Assembly (NCBI GenBank): GCA_964444915.1
Contig: CAYUIY010000012.1
Coordinates: 1-35,424, forward strand
Direction of reading: 5' to 3'
Source: Anaerorudis sp964444915
GTDB taxonomy: Bacteria; Bacteroidota; Bacteroidia; Bacteroidales; Dysgonomonadaceae
DNA: 35,424 nucleotides
The notes under the pieces are model-generated. The model saw only the letters and a program-made list of their open reading frames with translations, ran no database searches and was not told the DNA's origin. Below are positions 7,540 through 16,082 of this stretch, piece by piece. The translations under genes and the position numbers were made by a program. Numbering within the stretch: the stretch's first letter is position 1; each line of letters begins with the position of its first letter.

Positions 7540-8115
7540 ATGAAGTTCGAAAAAGTACCTCTTCCTTATGCACCCGATGCTCTTGAGCCGGTTATTAGCA
7601 AAACAACAATTGAATTCCACTATGGCAAACATCATCAGGCTTATGTGGATAATTTAAATAGACTGATTGTAGGAACAAAGTTTGAAAATGCCGATTTGGA
7701 AACGATTGTAAAAGAAAGTGACGGGGCTATATTCAATAATGCAGGACAAGTCCTGAATCATGATCTTTACTTTACGTCGTTTTCTCCAAACGGAGGTGGC
7801 AAGCCAAAAGGCAAATTGGCTCAAGCGATTGATGAACAATTCGGTTCATTTGAAAAATTTCAAGAATTATTTAACGAAGCCGGAGTTTCATTGTTCGGTT
7901 CAGGTTGGGTTTGGCTGGCTAAAGACGGGAACGGCAAACTTTCCATCGAAAAAGAAAGCAATGCCGGCAATCCGATAAGAAAAGGATTGATTCCGATCTT
8001 AGGATTTGATGTATGGGAACATGCTTATTATCTCGATTATCAGAACCGCCGGGCAGACCACCTGAAAGAACTATGGAAGATCATAAACTGGGACGTTGTC
8101 AGCCAACGTTATTAA
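7540..8115 (+). CDS. sodB: Superoxide dismutase, Fe-type or cambialistic
   Basis: The enzyme converts superoxide to hydrogen peroxide and oxygen in the cytoplasm. From the ATG at 7540 the protein has 191 residues, typical of bacterial Fe/Mn SODs. The four metal ligands are visible: H27 (in FHYGKHH), H74 (in LNHDLYF), and D157 and H161 (in FDVWEHAYYLDY). The outer-sphere glutamine is Q70, in AGQVLNH. This placement is the Fe-SOD pattern; Mn enzymes carry glycine there and a C-terminal glutamine. Bacteroidales SODs can be cambialistic, so the metal is not certain. A longer frame begins at 7456, but its 28 extra residues match nothing in the family. The gene stands alone, with a good terminator after it. 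Confidence 0.93.
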   Translation: MKFEKVPLPYAPDALEPVISKTTIEFHYGKHHQAYVDNLNRLIVGTKFENADLETIVKESDGAIFNNAGQVLNHDLYFTSFSPNGGGKPKGKLAQAIDEQFGSFEKFQELFNEAGVSLFGSGWVWLAKDGNGKLSIEKESNAGNPIRKGLIPILGFDVWEHAYYLDYQNRRADHLKELWKIINWDVVSQRY

Positions 8116-8157
8116 TTGAAAGCAGTTTATTCCGGTAGTGATACGTTTGATAAGGAA

Positions 8158-8192
8158 ATAGAGACGCCGACAGCCGACGTCTCTATTTTTTT
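8158..8192 (+). terminator. Terminator after sodB
   Basis: A 9-bp perfect stem, ATAGAGACG (8158-8166) with CGTCTCTAT (8178-8186), runs into a T tract. Confidence 0.85.
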
Positions 8193-8213
8193 AGGTTACA
8201 GGTGTAAATTTTT

Positions 8214-9023
8214 TTATTTCAGCATGATTCCCGACAACATCCTACCGCAATAAACGGATTGTCGGCGGGCGGAAAAGAATAAATCCGAGTTTTCATAAGT
8301 GCACAGATCGGTTTTTTCTATCCGATTTTCAGGAATTCCTAACCGGATGAGTTCAAGTCGATTGATTTCTTTCAGGTCAATATGAATGTGGGATGAAGTA
8401 CTTTTTCTGCAAGATGTTGTTGACAGATCGAATTGTTGTTTTGAAAATTCGATCTTGACATTTTCTCCTATTTCATAATTTTTCATCGAGATTGCCGGGC
8501 CAATACCTGCTATGATATTATGAGGCGAAGTGTGGTAGTTATTCATCATTTCGTTGATGGTTTTTTCTACGATTCTTCCAACAGTTCCTCGCCATCCGGC
8601 GTGAATGGTTGCAATAGCTTGGTTTTTTGTATCATATAATAGGATAGGCACGCAATCGGCTGTTGTTACACATAAAAACAACCCTTTTTCTTGTGTAATG
8701 AGTGCATCAACACCGTAAAGAAGTTTATTTTTTTCGAATGGAGAACGCTCGAGAAACGTTTGATCGATGGTTCTTACATTGGTTCCATGTGTTTGATGAG
8801 GAACAATGAAATCGCTTTGATCTTTATGCCACATGCGGGCAAGAATATTTCGATTTTGGTAAATAGTAGTCGTATCGTCTTCAGAAAAATTACCGAGATT
8901 AAAAGATGAAAATGATCCTTTGCTGACACCTCCTGTTCTTGTTGTTGTAAAGTGTTCTATAGCTGATTCTTTTTCCAATAAATCAAACTGAAGCAAATTG
9001 GAATATTCGGGATGAGCTTTCAC
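8214..9023 (-). CDS. pgeF: Peptidoglycan editing factor PgeF (YfiH/YlmD, laccase-domain family)
   Basis: This family was long annotated as polyphenol oxidase or laccase-domain protein; E. coli YfiH (PgeF) is reported to help keep L-serine out of the muropeptide stem. The protein has 269 residues, standard for DUF152 (Cu-oxidase_4). The metal-site segments are present: the HQTHG histidine, TTADCVPILLYD with the cysteine, and IHAGWRGTVGRIVEKTI with the next histidine. GIGPAISMKNYEIG is the family's C-terminal signature, and a late CxxxxS/RR region (DLFFSARRQ) follows. It begins 18 bp after the obg stop, so it is the third gene of an adk-obg-pgeF operon. Which reaction it carries out in this organism is inferred from the family only. 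Confidence 0.9.
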   Translation of the reverse strand: MKAHPEYSNLLQFDLLEKESAIEHFTTTRTGGVSKGSFSSFNLGNFSEDDTTTIYQNRNILARMWHKDQSDFIVPHQTHGTNVRTIDQTFLERSPFEKNKLLYGVDALITQEKGLFLCVTTADCVPILLYDTKNQAIATIHAGWRGTVGRIVEKTINEMMNNYHTSPHNIIAGIGPAISMKNYEIGENVKIEFSKQQFDLSTTSCRKSTSSHIHIDLKEINRLELIRLGIPENRIEKTDLCTYENSDLFFSARRQSVYCGRMLSGIMLK

Positions 9024-9041
9024 TATGGCATTCGTTTTTTA

Positions 9042-10172
9042 TTAAAGCTCTTCTTCGTAATAAGAGGTGTTTTCGTCTTCGTCTTCGTCTTCGTTTTCCT
9101 CCTGCTCCTCGTGTTTAAGAGGAGTTATGTCTAGATTTCGATGAACCAGTGTGTCCTTTATTATTGCATTAGGATCAAAATCCTCAAAATCGAGTGTTTC
9201 CCAAAGAACATCTTTTAGCTTTTGGATACCAAAACCTGTAATGGAGGAAATAAATACATAAGGAATATCGGGTAAATCTTGTGCAATCCTTTTCATTTGC
9301 TCTTCGTCGACCATATCCGATTTCGAGATGGCCAAAACACGACGCTTATCTGCCAGTTGGGGATTGTATTGGATCAGTTCGTTTACCAGCGTATCGTATT
9401 CTTTGCGGATATCTTCAGAATCGGCCGGAATAACAAAGAGCAGCAAGGCATTGCGTTCAATGTGTCTCAAAAAGCGCAAACCGAGACCTTTCCCCTTACT
9501 TGCCCCTTCGATAATTCCGGGTATGTCTGCCATTACGAACGATTTTCCATCCCGGTATTCCACCATTCCTAAATTTGGTTCTAACGTAGTGAAAGGGTAG
9601 TCGGCAATTTTGGGTCTTGCTGCAGAAACTACCGATAGTAGGGTCGATTTCCCCGCATTTGGAAAACCTACCAGCCCTACGTCGGCCAGAAGCTTTAGTT
9701 CTAAGATCACCCAACGTTCTTCCGATGGCTCACCGGGTTGTGCATATCGTGGTGTTTGATTGGTTGCCGATTTGAATCGGGCATTCCCTTGTCCGCCCCT
9801 GCCGCCTTTTAATAAAATAACTTCTTGGCCATGTTCCGATATGTCACACAAAAATTCCCCTGTATCGGCATCGTATACCACCGTTCCGCAGGGTACTTCA
9901 ATGATTTTACTTTCTCCTTTTTTCCCTGAAGATTGGTTGCGCGACCCACTTTCTCCGTGTCCCGCAAAAATATGGCGTTGATAACGCAGGTGCAGCAACG
10001 TGTGGTAATTGCGGTTCCCTCGAAGGATGATATTTCCCCCGTCACCGCCATCGCCTCCGTCAGGTCCGCCTTTGGGAAGGTATTTTGCTCTATGGAAATG
10101 GACAGAGCCACTACCTCCTTTCCCTGATCGGCAAAATATTTTCACATAATCAACAAAATTAGATTTTGTCAT
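9042..10172 (-). CDS. obgE: GTPase Obg (CgtA), ribosome assembly
   Basis: Obg is an essential GTPase that binds the 50S subunit and links ribosome maturation to growth and stringent control. The protein has 376 residues. The glycine-rich Obg fold (about 5-160) contains GGPDGGDGGDGG and GRGGQGNARFKS. The G domain has G1 GFPNAGKS at about 169-176, the switch I PFTTLEPNLG, G3 DIPG and G4 as SKSD in place of the usual NKxD. The C-terminal tail is strongly acidic (EEQEENEDEDEDEN), which is common in Obg. The gene is translationally coupled to adk: its ATG overlaps the adk TGA in an ATGA. The ATG at 10172 gives the conserved start NFVDYVKIF. Confidence 0.95.
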   Translation of the reverse strand: MTKSNFVDYVKIFCRSGKGGSGSVHFHRAKYLPKGGPDGGDGGDGGNIILRGNRNYHTLLHLRYQRHIFAGHGESGSRNQSSGKKGESKIIEVPCGTVVYDADTGEFLCDISEHGQEVILLKGGRGGQGNARFKSATNQTPRYAQPGEPSEERWVILELKLLADVGLVGFPNAGKSTLLSVVSAARPKIADYPFTTLEPNLGMVEYRDGKSFVMADIPGIIEGASKGKGLGLRFLRHIERNALLLFVIPADSEDIRKEYDTLVNELIQYNPQLADKRRVLAISKSDMVDEEQMKRIAQDLPDIPYVFISSITGFGIQKLKDVLWETLDFEDFDPNAIIKDTLVHRNLDITPLKHEEQEENEDEDEDENTSYYEEEL

Positions 10173-10756
10173 TCTGTTTTCTCCACCACAACTTTGTCAA
10201 TTGCTTCTGCGATAGAAGAAAAAATTTCTTCTATTGAGCCTTTTCCGGGAATTTCTATCAGTTTGCCTTGTTCGGCATAGAATTCCTTCAAAGGTGCAGT
10301 TTGGTTATAATAGACTTTCAATCGCGATTCAATGGTTTCGCGGTTATCGTCGGAACGCCCCATCAATTCGCCTCGTTTGAGTAGTCGGTCGATGAGTTCT
10401 TCATCGTCAACTTCAAGGCTGATGACTATTGATATTTCTTTTCCATATTTTTTTAGGATTTTATCGAGAGCTTCACCCTGAGCCAGCGTTCGTGGGAATC
10501 CGTCGAAAATAAAACCTTTTACATCCGGATTCTTTTTGATGGTATCTTCCAACATGTCGATGACTACTTCGTCGGGAACCAATTGACCTTTAATGATATA
10601 ACTTTCGGCCGATTTCCCTAAATCGGTTTTTGCAGCGATCTCTGCTCTTAACAAATCTCCTGTCGAGATGTGTATCAAATTGTATTTATCCTTCAGATAG
10701 CTGCTCTGTGTGCCCTTTCCCGAACCGGGTGCTCCAAAAATAACAATATTCAACAT
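10169..10756 (-). CDS. adk: Adenylate kinase (short-LID form)
   Basis: Adk interconverts AMP, ADP and ATP in the cytoplasm. The P-loop GAPGSGKGT is at residues 8-16. The NMP-binding part includes STGDLLRAEI and the FDGFPRTLAQ motif. The LID is the short form (RGELMGRSDDNRETIESRL), without the zinc-finger insertion, which explains the length of 195 residues. It is the first gene of adk-obg-pgeF, with its own TAnnTTTG promoter about 42 bp upstream. Its stop overlaps the obg start by four bases (ATGA). Confidence 0.96.
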   Translation of the reverse strand: MLNIVIFGAPGSGKGTQSSYLKDKYNLIHISTGDLLRAEIAAKTDLGKSAESYIIKGQLVPDEVVIDMLEDTIKKNPDVKGFIFDGFPRTLAQGEALDKILKKYGKEISIVISLEVDDEELIDRLLKRGELMGRSDDNRETIESRLKVYYNQTAPLKEFYAEQGKLIEIPGKGSIEEIFSSIAEAIDKVVVEKTE

Positions 10757-10797
10757 AGTGTGTCGTTTAATGATCGTAATATATATTTTTTCTTTTC

Positions 10798-10805
10798 CAA
10801 AGATA
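10798..10805 (-). promoter_or_regulatory. Promoter -7 box of the adk operon
   Basis: The minus strand reads TATCTTTG, an exact TAnnTTTG match, 41 bp upstream of the adk ATG. Confidence 0.65.
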
Positions 10806-10869
10806 CACCATTTGTTTCTTTTTTAAGGGAACAAACGCGAAAACGATTGAAGTTTTTTATTTGAAAAAT

Positions 10870-10896
10870 AAAAACGACACTTTGAAGTGCCGTTTT
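10870..10896 (-). terminator. Terminator after tRNA-Cys
   Basis: On the minus strand AAAACGGCACT-TCAA-AGTGTCGTTTT forms an 11-bp stem with one G-U pair, and its 3' arm ends in a T tract. It sits just downstream of tRNA-Cys, before the adk promoter. Confidence 0.75.
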
Positions 10897-10905
10897 TGTT
10901 TGTTC

Positions 10906-10979
10906 TGGAGGTACCTGGCGGATTTGAACCGCCGTAAACGGTTTTGCAGACCGCTACCTAGCCACTCGGTCAAGGTACC
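10906..10979 (-). tRNA. tRNA-Cys (GCA)
   Basis: A 74-nt class I tRNA on the minus strand, including an encoded CCA at 10906-10908. The acceptor stem is GGTACCT/AGGTACC, the discriminator is U (an identity element for cysteine) and the anticodon GCA is at 10945-10947. The T-arm reads GGCGGTTCAAATCCGCC. Unlike tRNA-Ser at the start of the window, CCA is encoded. Confidence 0.96.
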
Positions 10980-10995
10980 AAGTGATTGGTGATTG

Positions 10996-11003
10996 CAAAG
11001 ATA
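10996..11003 (-). promoter_or_regulatory. Promoter -7 box of tRNA-Cys
   Basis: The minus strand reads TATCTTTG, an exact match 17 bp upstream of the tRNA 5' end. A TTTG at 11028-11031 on the minus strand could be the -33 box, but the 24-bp spacing is long. Confidence 0.65.
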
Positions 11004-11041
11004 ATACAATTTCCTGATTCAATAAAACAAAAGACGTTATT

Positions 11042-12409
11042 TTATGCAAATAGGCGTTTGAAAGCCTCCTCGACTTTTCGTGCCGTTTCGATTGTTATCA
11101 CTGGTTTTGCTGTAAATCCTTTCAGGTTATTTGCCGGGATGAGAATCTGTGAAAAGCCGAGTTTCTCTGCTTCAAGGATACGTTGCTCGATGCGGCTTAC
11201 CGGCCGAATTTCTCCCGAAAGCCCCACTTCTCCTACCAAACAAATATTTCTGTCAATTGCGATATCGAGGCTTGACGATAAGATTGCGCTGATTACCGAT
11301 AAATCCAACCCGGGGTCGCTTATCCGCAAGCCTCCCGCTATATTTAAAAAAACATCCTTTTGCGAAAGTTTGAAACCTGCTCTTTTTTCCAATACTGCGA
11401 GCAGCATGTTCATTCTTCGAATATCGAAACCGGTAGAAGAACGTTGTGGTGTACCGTAAGCTGCGGTACTTACCAGTGCCTGGGTTTCGATTAAAAAGGG
11501 GCGGATACCTTCGATGACGGCAGCGATGCCTACGCCGCTTAGACCATCATGGTTTTGGGTGAGCAGCAACTCCGAGGGGTTGATTACTTCGCGCAATCCC
11601 GAGGAGTTCATTTCGTAAATGCCGACTTCGGATGTACTTCCGAAACGGTTTTTTATACTTCGCAGAATACGATACATGTAATGTTGGTCGCCTTCGAACT
11701 GCAAAACCGTATCCACAATATGTTCCAGAATTTTAGGTCCTGCAATGTTGCCTTCTTTGGTGATGTGTCCAATCAGAATCACGGGTATACCCGATTGCTT
11801 CGCAAACTTCAAAATTGAAACGGCACATTCGCGCACCTGCGAAATGCTTCCGGGCGACGATTCCAGTGCGTCGCTGTATACCGTTTGAATGGAATCGATG
11901 ACAACCAATTGGGGCAACGTGTTTTTGATATGTGTGAAAATCTGATCGAGGTTAGTTTCGCAAACTATAAGGCAGTTATCGTTTTGTATTCCGATTCTGT
12001 CTGCACGGAGTTTTATCTGTCGGGCACTTTCTTCTCCCGACACATAGAGCGACCGAATGTGTTGCAGTTTCAGCAGAGTTTGCAGCACGAGGGTCGATTT
12101 TCCGATACCCGGTTCCCCTCCGATCAATACCACCGATGCTGGAACGAGTCCCCCGCCAAGCACGCGGTTCAATTCGTTATCGATAAGATTGATGCGTGGT
12201 TCCTCGTCGGCTTTTATTTCGCCAAGAGGCAATGGTTGACTTTTTATACCGGAAAAAGCACGCATATCTTCCTCTTTGGCGAGATCGTTTTTGCCAATGA
12301 GTTCTTCTACGAATGTTCCCCATTCGCCGCATGCCGGGCAACGCCCCATCCATTTGGGCGATTCATTGCCGCAATTGCTGCAAAAATAAACCGATTTGAG
12401 CTTTGCCAT
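11042..12409 (-). CDS. radA: DNA repair protein RadA (Sms)
   Basis: RadA is a DnaB-like ATPase that promotes branch migration of recombination intermediates. The protein has 455 residues. The N-terminal C4 zinc finger uses C10, C13, C24 and C27 (FCSNCG...GRCPAC). The RecA-like core has Walker A GGEPGIGKST, a Walker B-like LVVIDSIQTV and the RadA signature KNRFG. The Lon-protease-like C-terminal domain (about 280-455) shows GIRPFLIETQALVS and the GEVGLSGEIRPV segment. A TAnnTTTG box lies 14 bp upstream of the ATG. The gene is followed by tRNA-Cys on the same strand. Confidence 0.96.
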   Translation of the reverse strand: MAKLKSVYFCSNCGNESPKWMGRCPACGEWGTFVEELIGKNDLAKEEDMRAFSGIKSQPLPLGEIKADEEPRINLIDNELNRVLGGGLVPASVVLIGGEPGIGKSTLVLQTLLKLQHIRSLYVSGEESARQIKLRADRIGIQNDNCLIVCETNLDQIFTHIKNTLPQLVVIDSIQTVYSDALESSPGSISQVRECAVSILKFAKQSGIPVILIGHITKEGNIAGPKILEHIVDTVLQFEGDQHYMYRILRSIKNRFGSTSEVGIYEMNSSGLREVINPSELLLTQNHDGLSGVGIAAVIEGIRPFLIETQALVSTAAYGTPQRSSTGFDIRRMNMLLAVLEKRAGFKLSQKDVFLNIAGGLRISDPGLDLSVISAILSSSLDIAIDRNICLVGEVGLSGEIRPVSRIEQRILEAEKLGFSQILIPANNLKGFTAKPVITIETARKVEEAFKRLFA

Positions 12410-12422
12410 AATTCTTTCTCGG

Positions 12423-12430
12423 CAAAGTTA
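12423..12430 (-). promoter_or_regulatory. Promoter -7 box of radA
   Basis: The minus strand reads TAACTTTG, an exact TAnnTTTG match, 13 bp before the radA ATG, so the leader would be very short. Confidence 0.55.
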
Positions 12431-12550
12431 GGGAATATTTGCAAGTCGAACGGTTAAAATGGGGGGTATATACCCTCGTTTTACCGTAAAAACCTATAAA
12501 TTATCATGAAATAAATTTAATTCGAAATCGATAGGAGATTCCTTTTGTCT

Positions 12551-12645
12551 CTATTCGTTTGTTACTAGAACAATAAAAAGAGTGCTGCAGCTTTTGCAGT
12601 TTACGACCTCGTATTCTATTTGTTTGTAATTAGAACAATAAAAAG
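12551..12645 (+). repeat. Two copies of a 30-bp direct repeat
   Basis: Copies at 12551-12580 and 12616-12645 agree at 27 of 30 positions (shared core TAGAACAATAAAAAG) and start 65 bp apart. They occupy the 255-bp gap between rnhB and radA, which holds no gene I can support. Orientation relative to any transcript is unknown. Confidence 0.8.
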
Positions 12646-12664
12646 TGGTTGACGGTATGTCCTT

Positions 12665-13285
12665 TTAGAATTTGATTTTCAATTGTTTTTCAACCAGTGT
12701 AAAACTTTTGCGGTGGTGTGGGGTGATGCCGTATTTTTTGATTGCCTCACGATGTGACGCGGTGGGATATCCTTTGTTTTGTGCCCAACCGTAATCCGGA
12801 AATTCGTTGTGAAGATTTTTCATGTATTCGTCTCGGTAGGTTTTTGCCAAAATGGAAGCGGCCGCTATCGACATGTATTTTCCGTCACCTTTTATGATAC
12901 ACGTATGAGGGATATTTTCGTATGGACGAAAACGGTTCCCGTCCACCAGAATATGTTGTGGTCGCACAGTAAGCTTGTCCAAAGCTTTGTGCATGGCTTT
13001 TATGGATGCCCTGAGAATATTCATTTCATCGATTTCCTGTGGGGAGCATGAAGCCACGCCAAAGCACAAGGCATGTTTTTCGATAAGGATTCGCAGTTCG
13101 TTGCGATCTTTTTCCGAAAGTTGTTTAGAATCGTTGATTTTGGCACATTCGAAACCGGGAGGGAGGATAACGGCGGCGGCAAAGACAGGTCCTGCAAGAC
13201 ATCCACGTCCTGCTTCGTCGCAACCTGCTTCCGTGCAATTGCTATGCATACAGCATGCCAGATGGGCAAGGGCTTTTGATTTCAT
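12665..13285 (-). CDS. rnhB: Ribonuclease HII
   Basis: RNase HII removes ribonucleotides embedded in DNA and the RNA of RNA-DNA hybrids. The protein has 206 residues. The catalytic GCDEAGRG motif is at residues 21-28 (D23, E24). KINDSKQLSEKDR, the VDGNRF strand and AAASILAKTYRDEYM supply the remaining conserved acidic and substrate-binding positions. The ATG overlaps the TGA of the upstream metallophosphoesterase (ATGA at 13282-13285), so translation is coupled. The 19 residues before the catalytic motif are slightly longer than usual and rich in cysteine and histidine. Confidence 0.95.
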   Translation of the reverse strand: MKSKALAHLACCMHSNCTEAGCDEAGRGCLAGPVFAAAVILPPGFECAKINDSKQLSEKDRNELRILIEKHALCFGVASCSPQEIDEMNILRASIKAMHKALDKLTVRPQHILVDGNRFRPYENIPHTCIIKGDGKYMSIAAASILAKTYRDEYMKNLHNEFPDYGWAQNKGYPTASHREAIKKYGITPHHRKSFTLVEKQLKIKF

Positions 13286-14529
13286 AAGGCTAGTTCCACA
13301 TTGTTGTCGGCAGGCGGGTAATCCAGTTGGAACGACGTTGGGTCGATATTCTCCTGCCCCATTATTTTACTGAACATTTTTACTGTTTGTACCATTTCTT
13401 CTGTAAGTTGTTCATCGCCGCAAACATGCAGCAGGTTCATCTGAACAATAACATCAACCAGTACTTGTCGAATTTCTTTGGGCAACGGTATGTTGAGGCT
13501 CTTGATTTTAGATAAAGCCGTTTTTTCCGTTTGTTTACGAAGTTTCTCTTTGTATTCTTCTGCCAGTTGTGGCTTTGAAGGGATCGAATTTACAACATGC
13601 GTGGTTATTTTCAATGAATCATTTTCGATGAGGATAAAGCGGTAGGGAAACGGGTATTGAGCCAGACTTCCGGTTTCTATATCGGTAATCGTATTTCCGG
13701 CTGCCGACGTGTATGATGTGATGTCATTGGCGTGGAAATGCCCTGTAAACACTATTTTTAAGCCATTGTCTGCAAGAATTTCCGCATTTTTTCTCCAGTC
13801 ATCTATCAGATATTCCGGAAAGAAGGCGCTTTGATAAGGCATATGTTCCACTGCGCCGTGGTGCATCATGCCAATTACGTTGATATTTTTTTCTTTTGCT
13901 TCGTGGAGAATTTTCAATGCCCACTGCAGAGTTTGGGGGAGAATTCTCCCGGATGAAAGGGGAGAGGTGCGGTATTCGCTATATCGATTGGTATCGAAAC
14001 ACAGCAGCCATAGAGAATCGTTTATGGAAGCAAGGTAGCTCAGCGAAGCGGTATCGCGTTTTACGGCTTTCCCGTAGCCGAAATCGGCATAGATTGCTGC
14101 AAATTCTTCGGCCGAAACGTTCTCTGCAGGTTCGGTTTTGTCTCCCATGTATTTTTTTGCCGTAGGAACATTGATATCGTGATTGCCCGGAACAACAAAT
14201 ACTTGCGTTCCGTTTTTAGTTAACGGCAGCAGTTTTTCTTTAAAATCCAGATGGCTCTGCTTCTCTCCGTTATTGGTTATATCGCCGGGGATGAGCAAAA
14301 TATCGGGAGATTGGTCGAGCAAATCGGTTATTACTGCATCCAATACTGCACGAAGATCTTCCGTATTTCTTCCCGTAGCCGTTTCGTATTGCTCCAAAGC
14401 AGTGCCTTTTTTTGTAAGTTGTGATGAGAGATAATGCACATCGCTGACGACGGCTATTTTTATCGGTTCTATTGTCCATGCCGATACCCAAGAGGTGAGG
14501 AAAAGCAGGATATATACAAATCGTTTCAT
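13282..14529 (-). CDS. Secreted calcineurin-like metallophosphoesterase
   Basis: A 415-residue protein with an N-terminal signal peptide (hydrophobic run at about 4-18, ending near SAW), so probably periplasmic. All metallophosphoesterase blocks are present in order: DxH (D30, H32 in VVSDVHYL), GD (IPGDITNNGE), GNHD (VVPGNHDIN), a single histidine block (GMMHHGAVEH) and GHxH (FTGHFHAND). The dinuclear metal centre therefore looks intact. The C-terminal 120 residues form an alpha-rich extension I cannot assign. The substrate is unknown; phosphodiesters and phosphomonoesters are both possible. It is the first gene of a two-gene unit with rnhB. Confidence 0.88.
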   Translation of the reverse strand: MKRFVYILLFLTSWVSAWTIEPIKIAVVSDVHYLSSQLTKKGTALEQYETATGRNTEDLRAVLDAVITDLLDQSPDILLIPGDITNNGEKQSHLDFKEKLLPLTKNGTQVFVVPGNHDINVPTAKKYMGDKTEPAENVSAEEFAAIYADFGYGKAVKRDTASLSYLASINDSLWLLCFDTNRYSEYRTSPLSSGRILPQTLQWALKILHEAKEKNINVIGMMHHGAVEHMPYQSAFFPEYLIDDWRKNAEILADNGLKIVFTGHFHANDITSYTSAAGNTITDIETGSLAQYPFPYRFILIENDSLKITTHVVNSIPSKPQLAEEYKEKLRKQTEKTALSKIKSLNIPLPKEIRQVLVDVIVQMNLLHVCGDEQLTEEMVQTVKMFSKIMGQENIDPTSFQLDYPPADNNVELAL

Positions 14530-14595
14530 TGCAAGGAATCACAAATTGAATTGGTTTATCGGAGGGAATGGTTAGAAATGTTCCGATAACAATTC

Positions 14596-14603
14596 CAAAG
14601 GTA
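14596..14603 (-). promoter_or_regulatory. Promoter -7 box of the phosphoesterase-rnhB unit
   Basis: The minus strand reads TACCTTTG, an exact TAnnTTTG match, about 66 bp before the phosphoesterase ATG. Confidence 0.6.
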
Positions 14604-14681
14604 ATCATTTTAAATCAACAATCCGATGAATCGAATTGGTTGCATAGGGCATAAGGCAAACAACCGTAAAGTATGGAGTTT

Positions 14682-16082
14682 TTATGAATTGAGCAACCGT
14701 TCAATTTCTTCAATATCGGCACGAAATCTTTTATCTACTTCGGCAAGATTTTTAACAGCATTGCAAGAATGGAGAACCGTGGAATGATTTCTGTTACCAA
14801 TTTGAGCACCAATTTGGGAGAGCGATAGTTTGGTGTGTTTTTTTATAAAATACATAATTACCTGGCGTGCTTGAACAATTTCTCTTTTTCTAGATGCAGA
14901 ATGGACGAGCTCTTTTTTAATGTTGAAAAAATTACACACCGTATCCTGGATTTTTTGTACAGTGATGCGTTTTTTTTCGAATTTAAGGGTTTGTTCCATT
15001 ACTCGTTTGGCAAGACTTATGTCGATGTCGCGGTCGTTGATAATGGAATGTGCCATTAGTGAAACGATGACGCCTTCGAGGTCGCGCACGTTATCGGTAA
15101 CATTTTCCGCAATGAAATCGATGACTTCGTCCGAAATTGACAGCCCATCGGAAAGTACTTTGTGTTTCAATATTTTCTTGCGCAATTCTTTGTCGGGACG
15201 TTCCAGGCTTGTTGTCAACCCCCATCGGAAACGAGTCAGTAATCGTTCTTCCATTCCCAGCATATCTGTGGGCGCACAGTCCGATGTCATTACCAACTGT
15301 TTGTTGTTTTGGTGGAGGTGGTTGAAGATATGGAAGAAGGTGTTTTGCGTTTTTTCCAATCCGGAAAGTTCCTGAATATCGTCGATAATCAACACGTCAA
15401 TACCCTGATAAAAATTAATAAAGTCGTTGATGGTATTGAATCGGCGTGCATCGGTGAATTGCACCTTAAAAAGGTGAGCAGAAAGATAAAGCACTTTCCT
15501 TTCGGGGTATCGATCGAGAATTTTTGATCCAATGGCATGGCAGAGATGTGTTTTGCCGACTCCCGAATTCCCATAGATGAATAAGGGATTAAATGCTGTT
15601 TTTGCGGGATTTTCAGCTACTGCTTCAGCAGCTGTGCGCGCCAATCGGTTGCTTTCTCCTTCAAAGAAGTTATTAAAGGTATATTTGGAATTTATTTGAG
15701 AATCGAATTCAGGGGTTTCTACCCGTTCGAAAGGGTTGGGAACTTTTATGGCTATTTTTTTTGCTATTTTTTTGTCTCCCGGTTGTGTTCGAGGTTCGCC
15801 CCGGAGTTCCACAGCTGTATTGGTTTCTGTTTCAATTAATACGCGATAGTTCAGAATAGTGCCCTCCCCGATTTCGCGATAAAGTGTTTGTTGAATCAGA
15901 TCGATGTATTTTTCCTCAAGATATTCATAAAAAAACTGGCTGGGTACTTGGATTGTCAGCACATTATCTTCGTAACTTAAAGGGATGATTGGCACAAACC
16001 AAGTGTTGAATGCAGCTTCGGAAATATTATCGCGAATGACGTTCAGACAGTTATTCCATAAAATCTTGAAATCTGCTTCCAT
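14682..16082 (-). CDS. dnaA: Chromosomal replication initiator DnaA
   Basis: DnaA binds DnaA boxes at oriC and opens the origin. The protein has 466 residues. Domain I (about 1-90) starts with the conserved WNNCLNVIRDNISEAAFNTW-type segment. A short linker leads to the AAA+ core, with Walker A GNSGVGKT at 171-178 and Walker B VLIIDDIQ. Domain IV ends with the DNA-binding signature around IGNRNHSTVLHSC, preceded by RQVIMYFIKKHTKLSLSQIG. The upstream gap holds only weak candidate promoter and DnaA-box sequences; the nearest -7 candidate on the minus strand is AAAATTTG at 16123-16130, one base off consensus. Confidence 0.97.
   Translation of the reverse strand: MEADFKILWNNCLNVIRDNISEAAFNTWFVPIIPLSYEDNVLTIQVPSQFFYEYLEEKYIDLIQQTLYREIGEGTILNYRVLIETETNTAVELRGEPRTQPGDKKIAKKIAIKVPNPFERVETPEFDSQINSKYTFNNFFEGESNRLARTAAEAVAENPAKTAFNPLFIYGNSGVGKTHLCHAIGSKILDRYPERKVLYLSAHLFKVQFTDARRFNTINDFINFYQGIDVLIIDDIQELSGLEKTQNTFFHIFNHLHQNNKQLVMTSDCAPTDMLGMEERLLTRFRWGLTTSLERPDKELRKKILKHKVLSDGLSISDEVIDFIAENVTDNVRDLEGVIVSLMAHSIINDRDIDISLAKRVMEQTLKFEKKRITVQKIQDTVCNFFNIKKELVHSASRKREIVQARQVIMYFIKKHTKLSLSQIGAQIGNRNHSTVLHSCNAVKNLAEVDKRFRADIEEIERLLNS

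Noticed and set aside
9042..9115. Acidic repeat at the Obg C-terminus as a novel feature
   Set aside because: Acidic low-complexity tails are common in Obg proteins.
11885..12457. 190-codon plus-strand open frame opposite radA
   Set aside because: Antisense to conserved RadA motifs; composition follows the RadA codons.
12551..12645. CRISPR-like pair of 30-bp repeats with a 35-bp spacer
   Set aside because: Only two imperfect copies and no cas genes. The spacing is suggestive but two units do not make an array.
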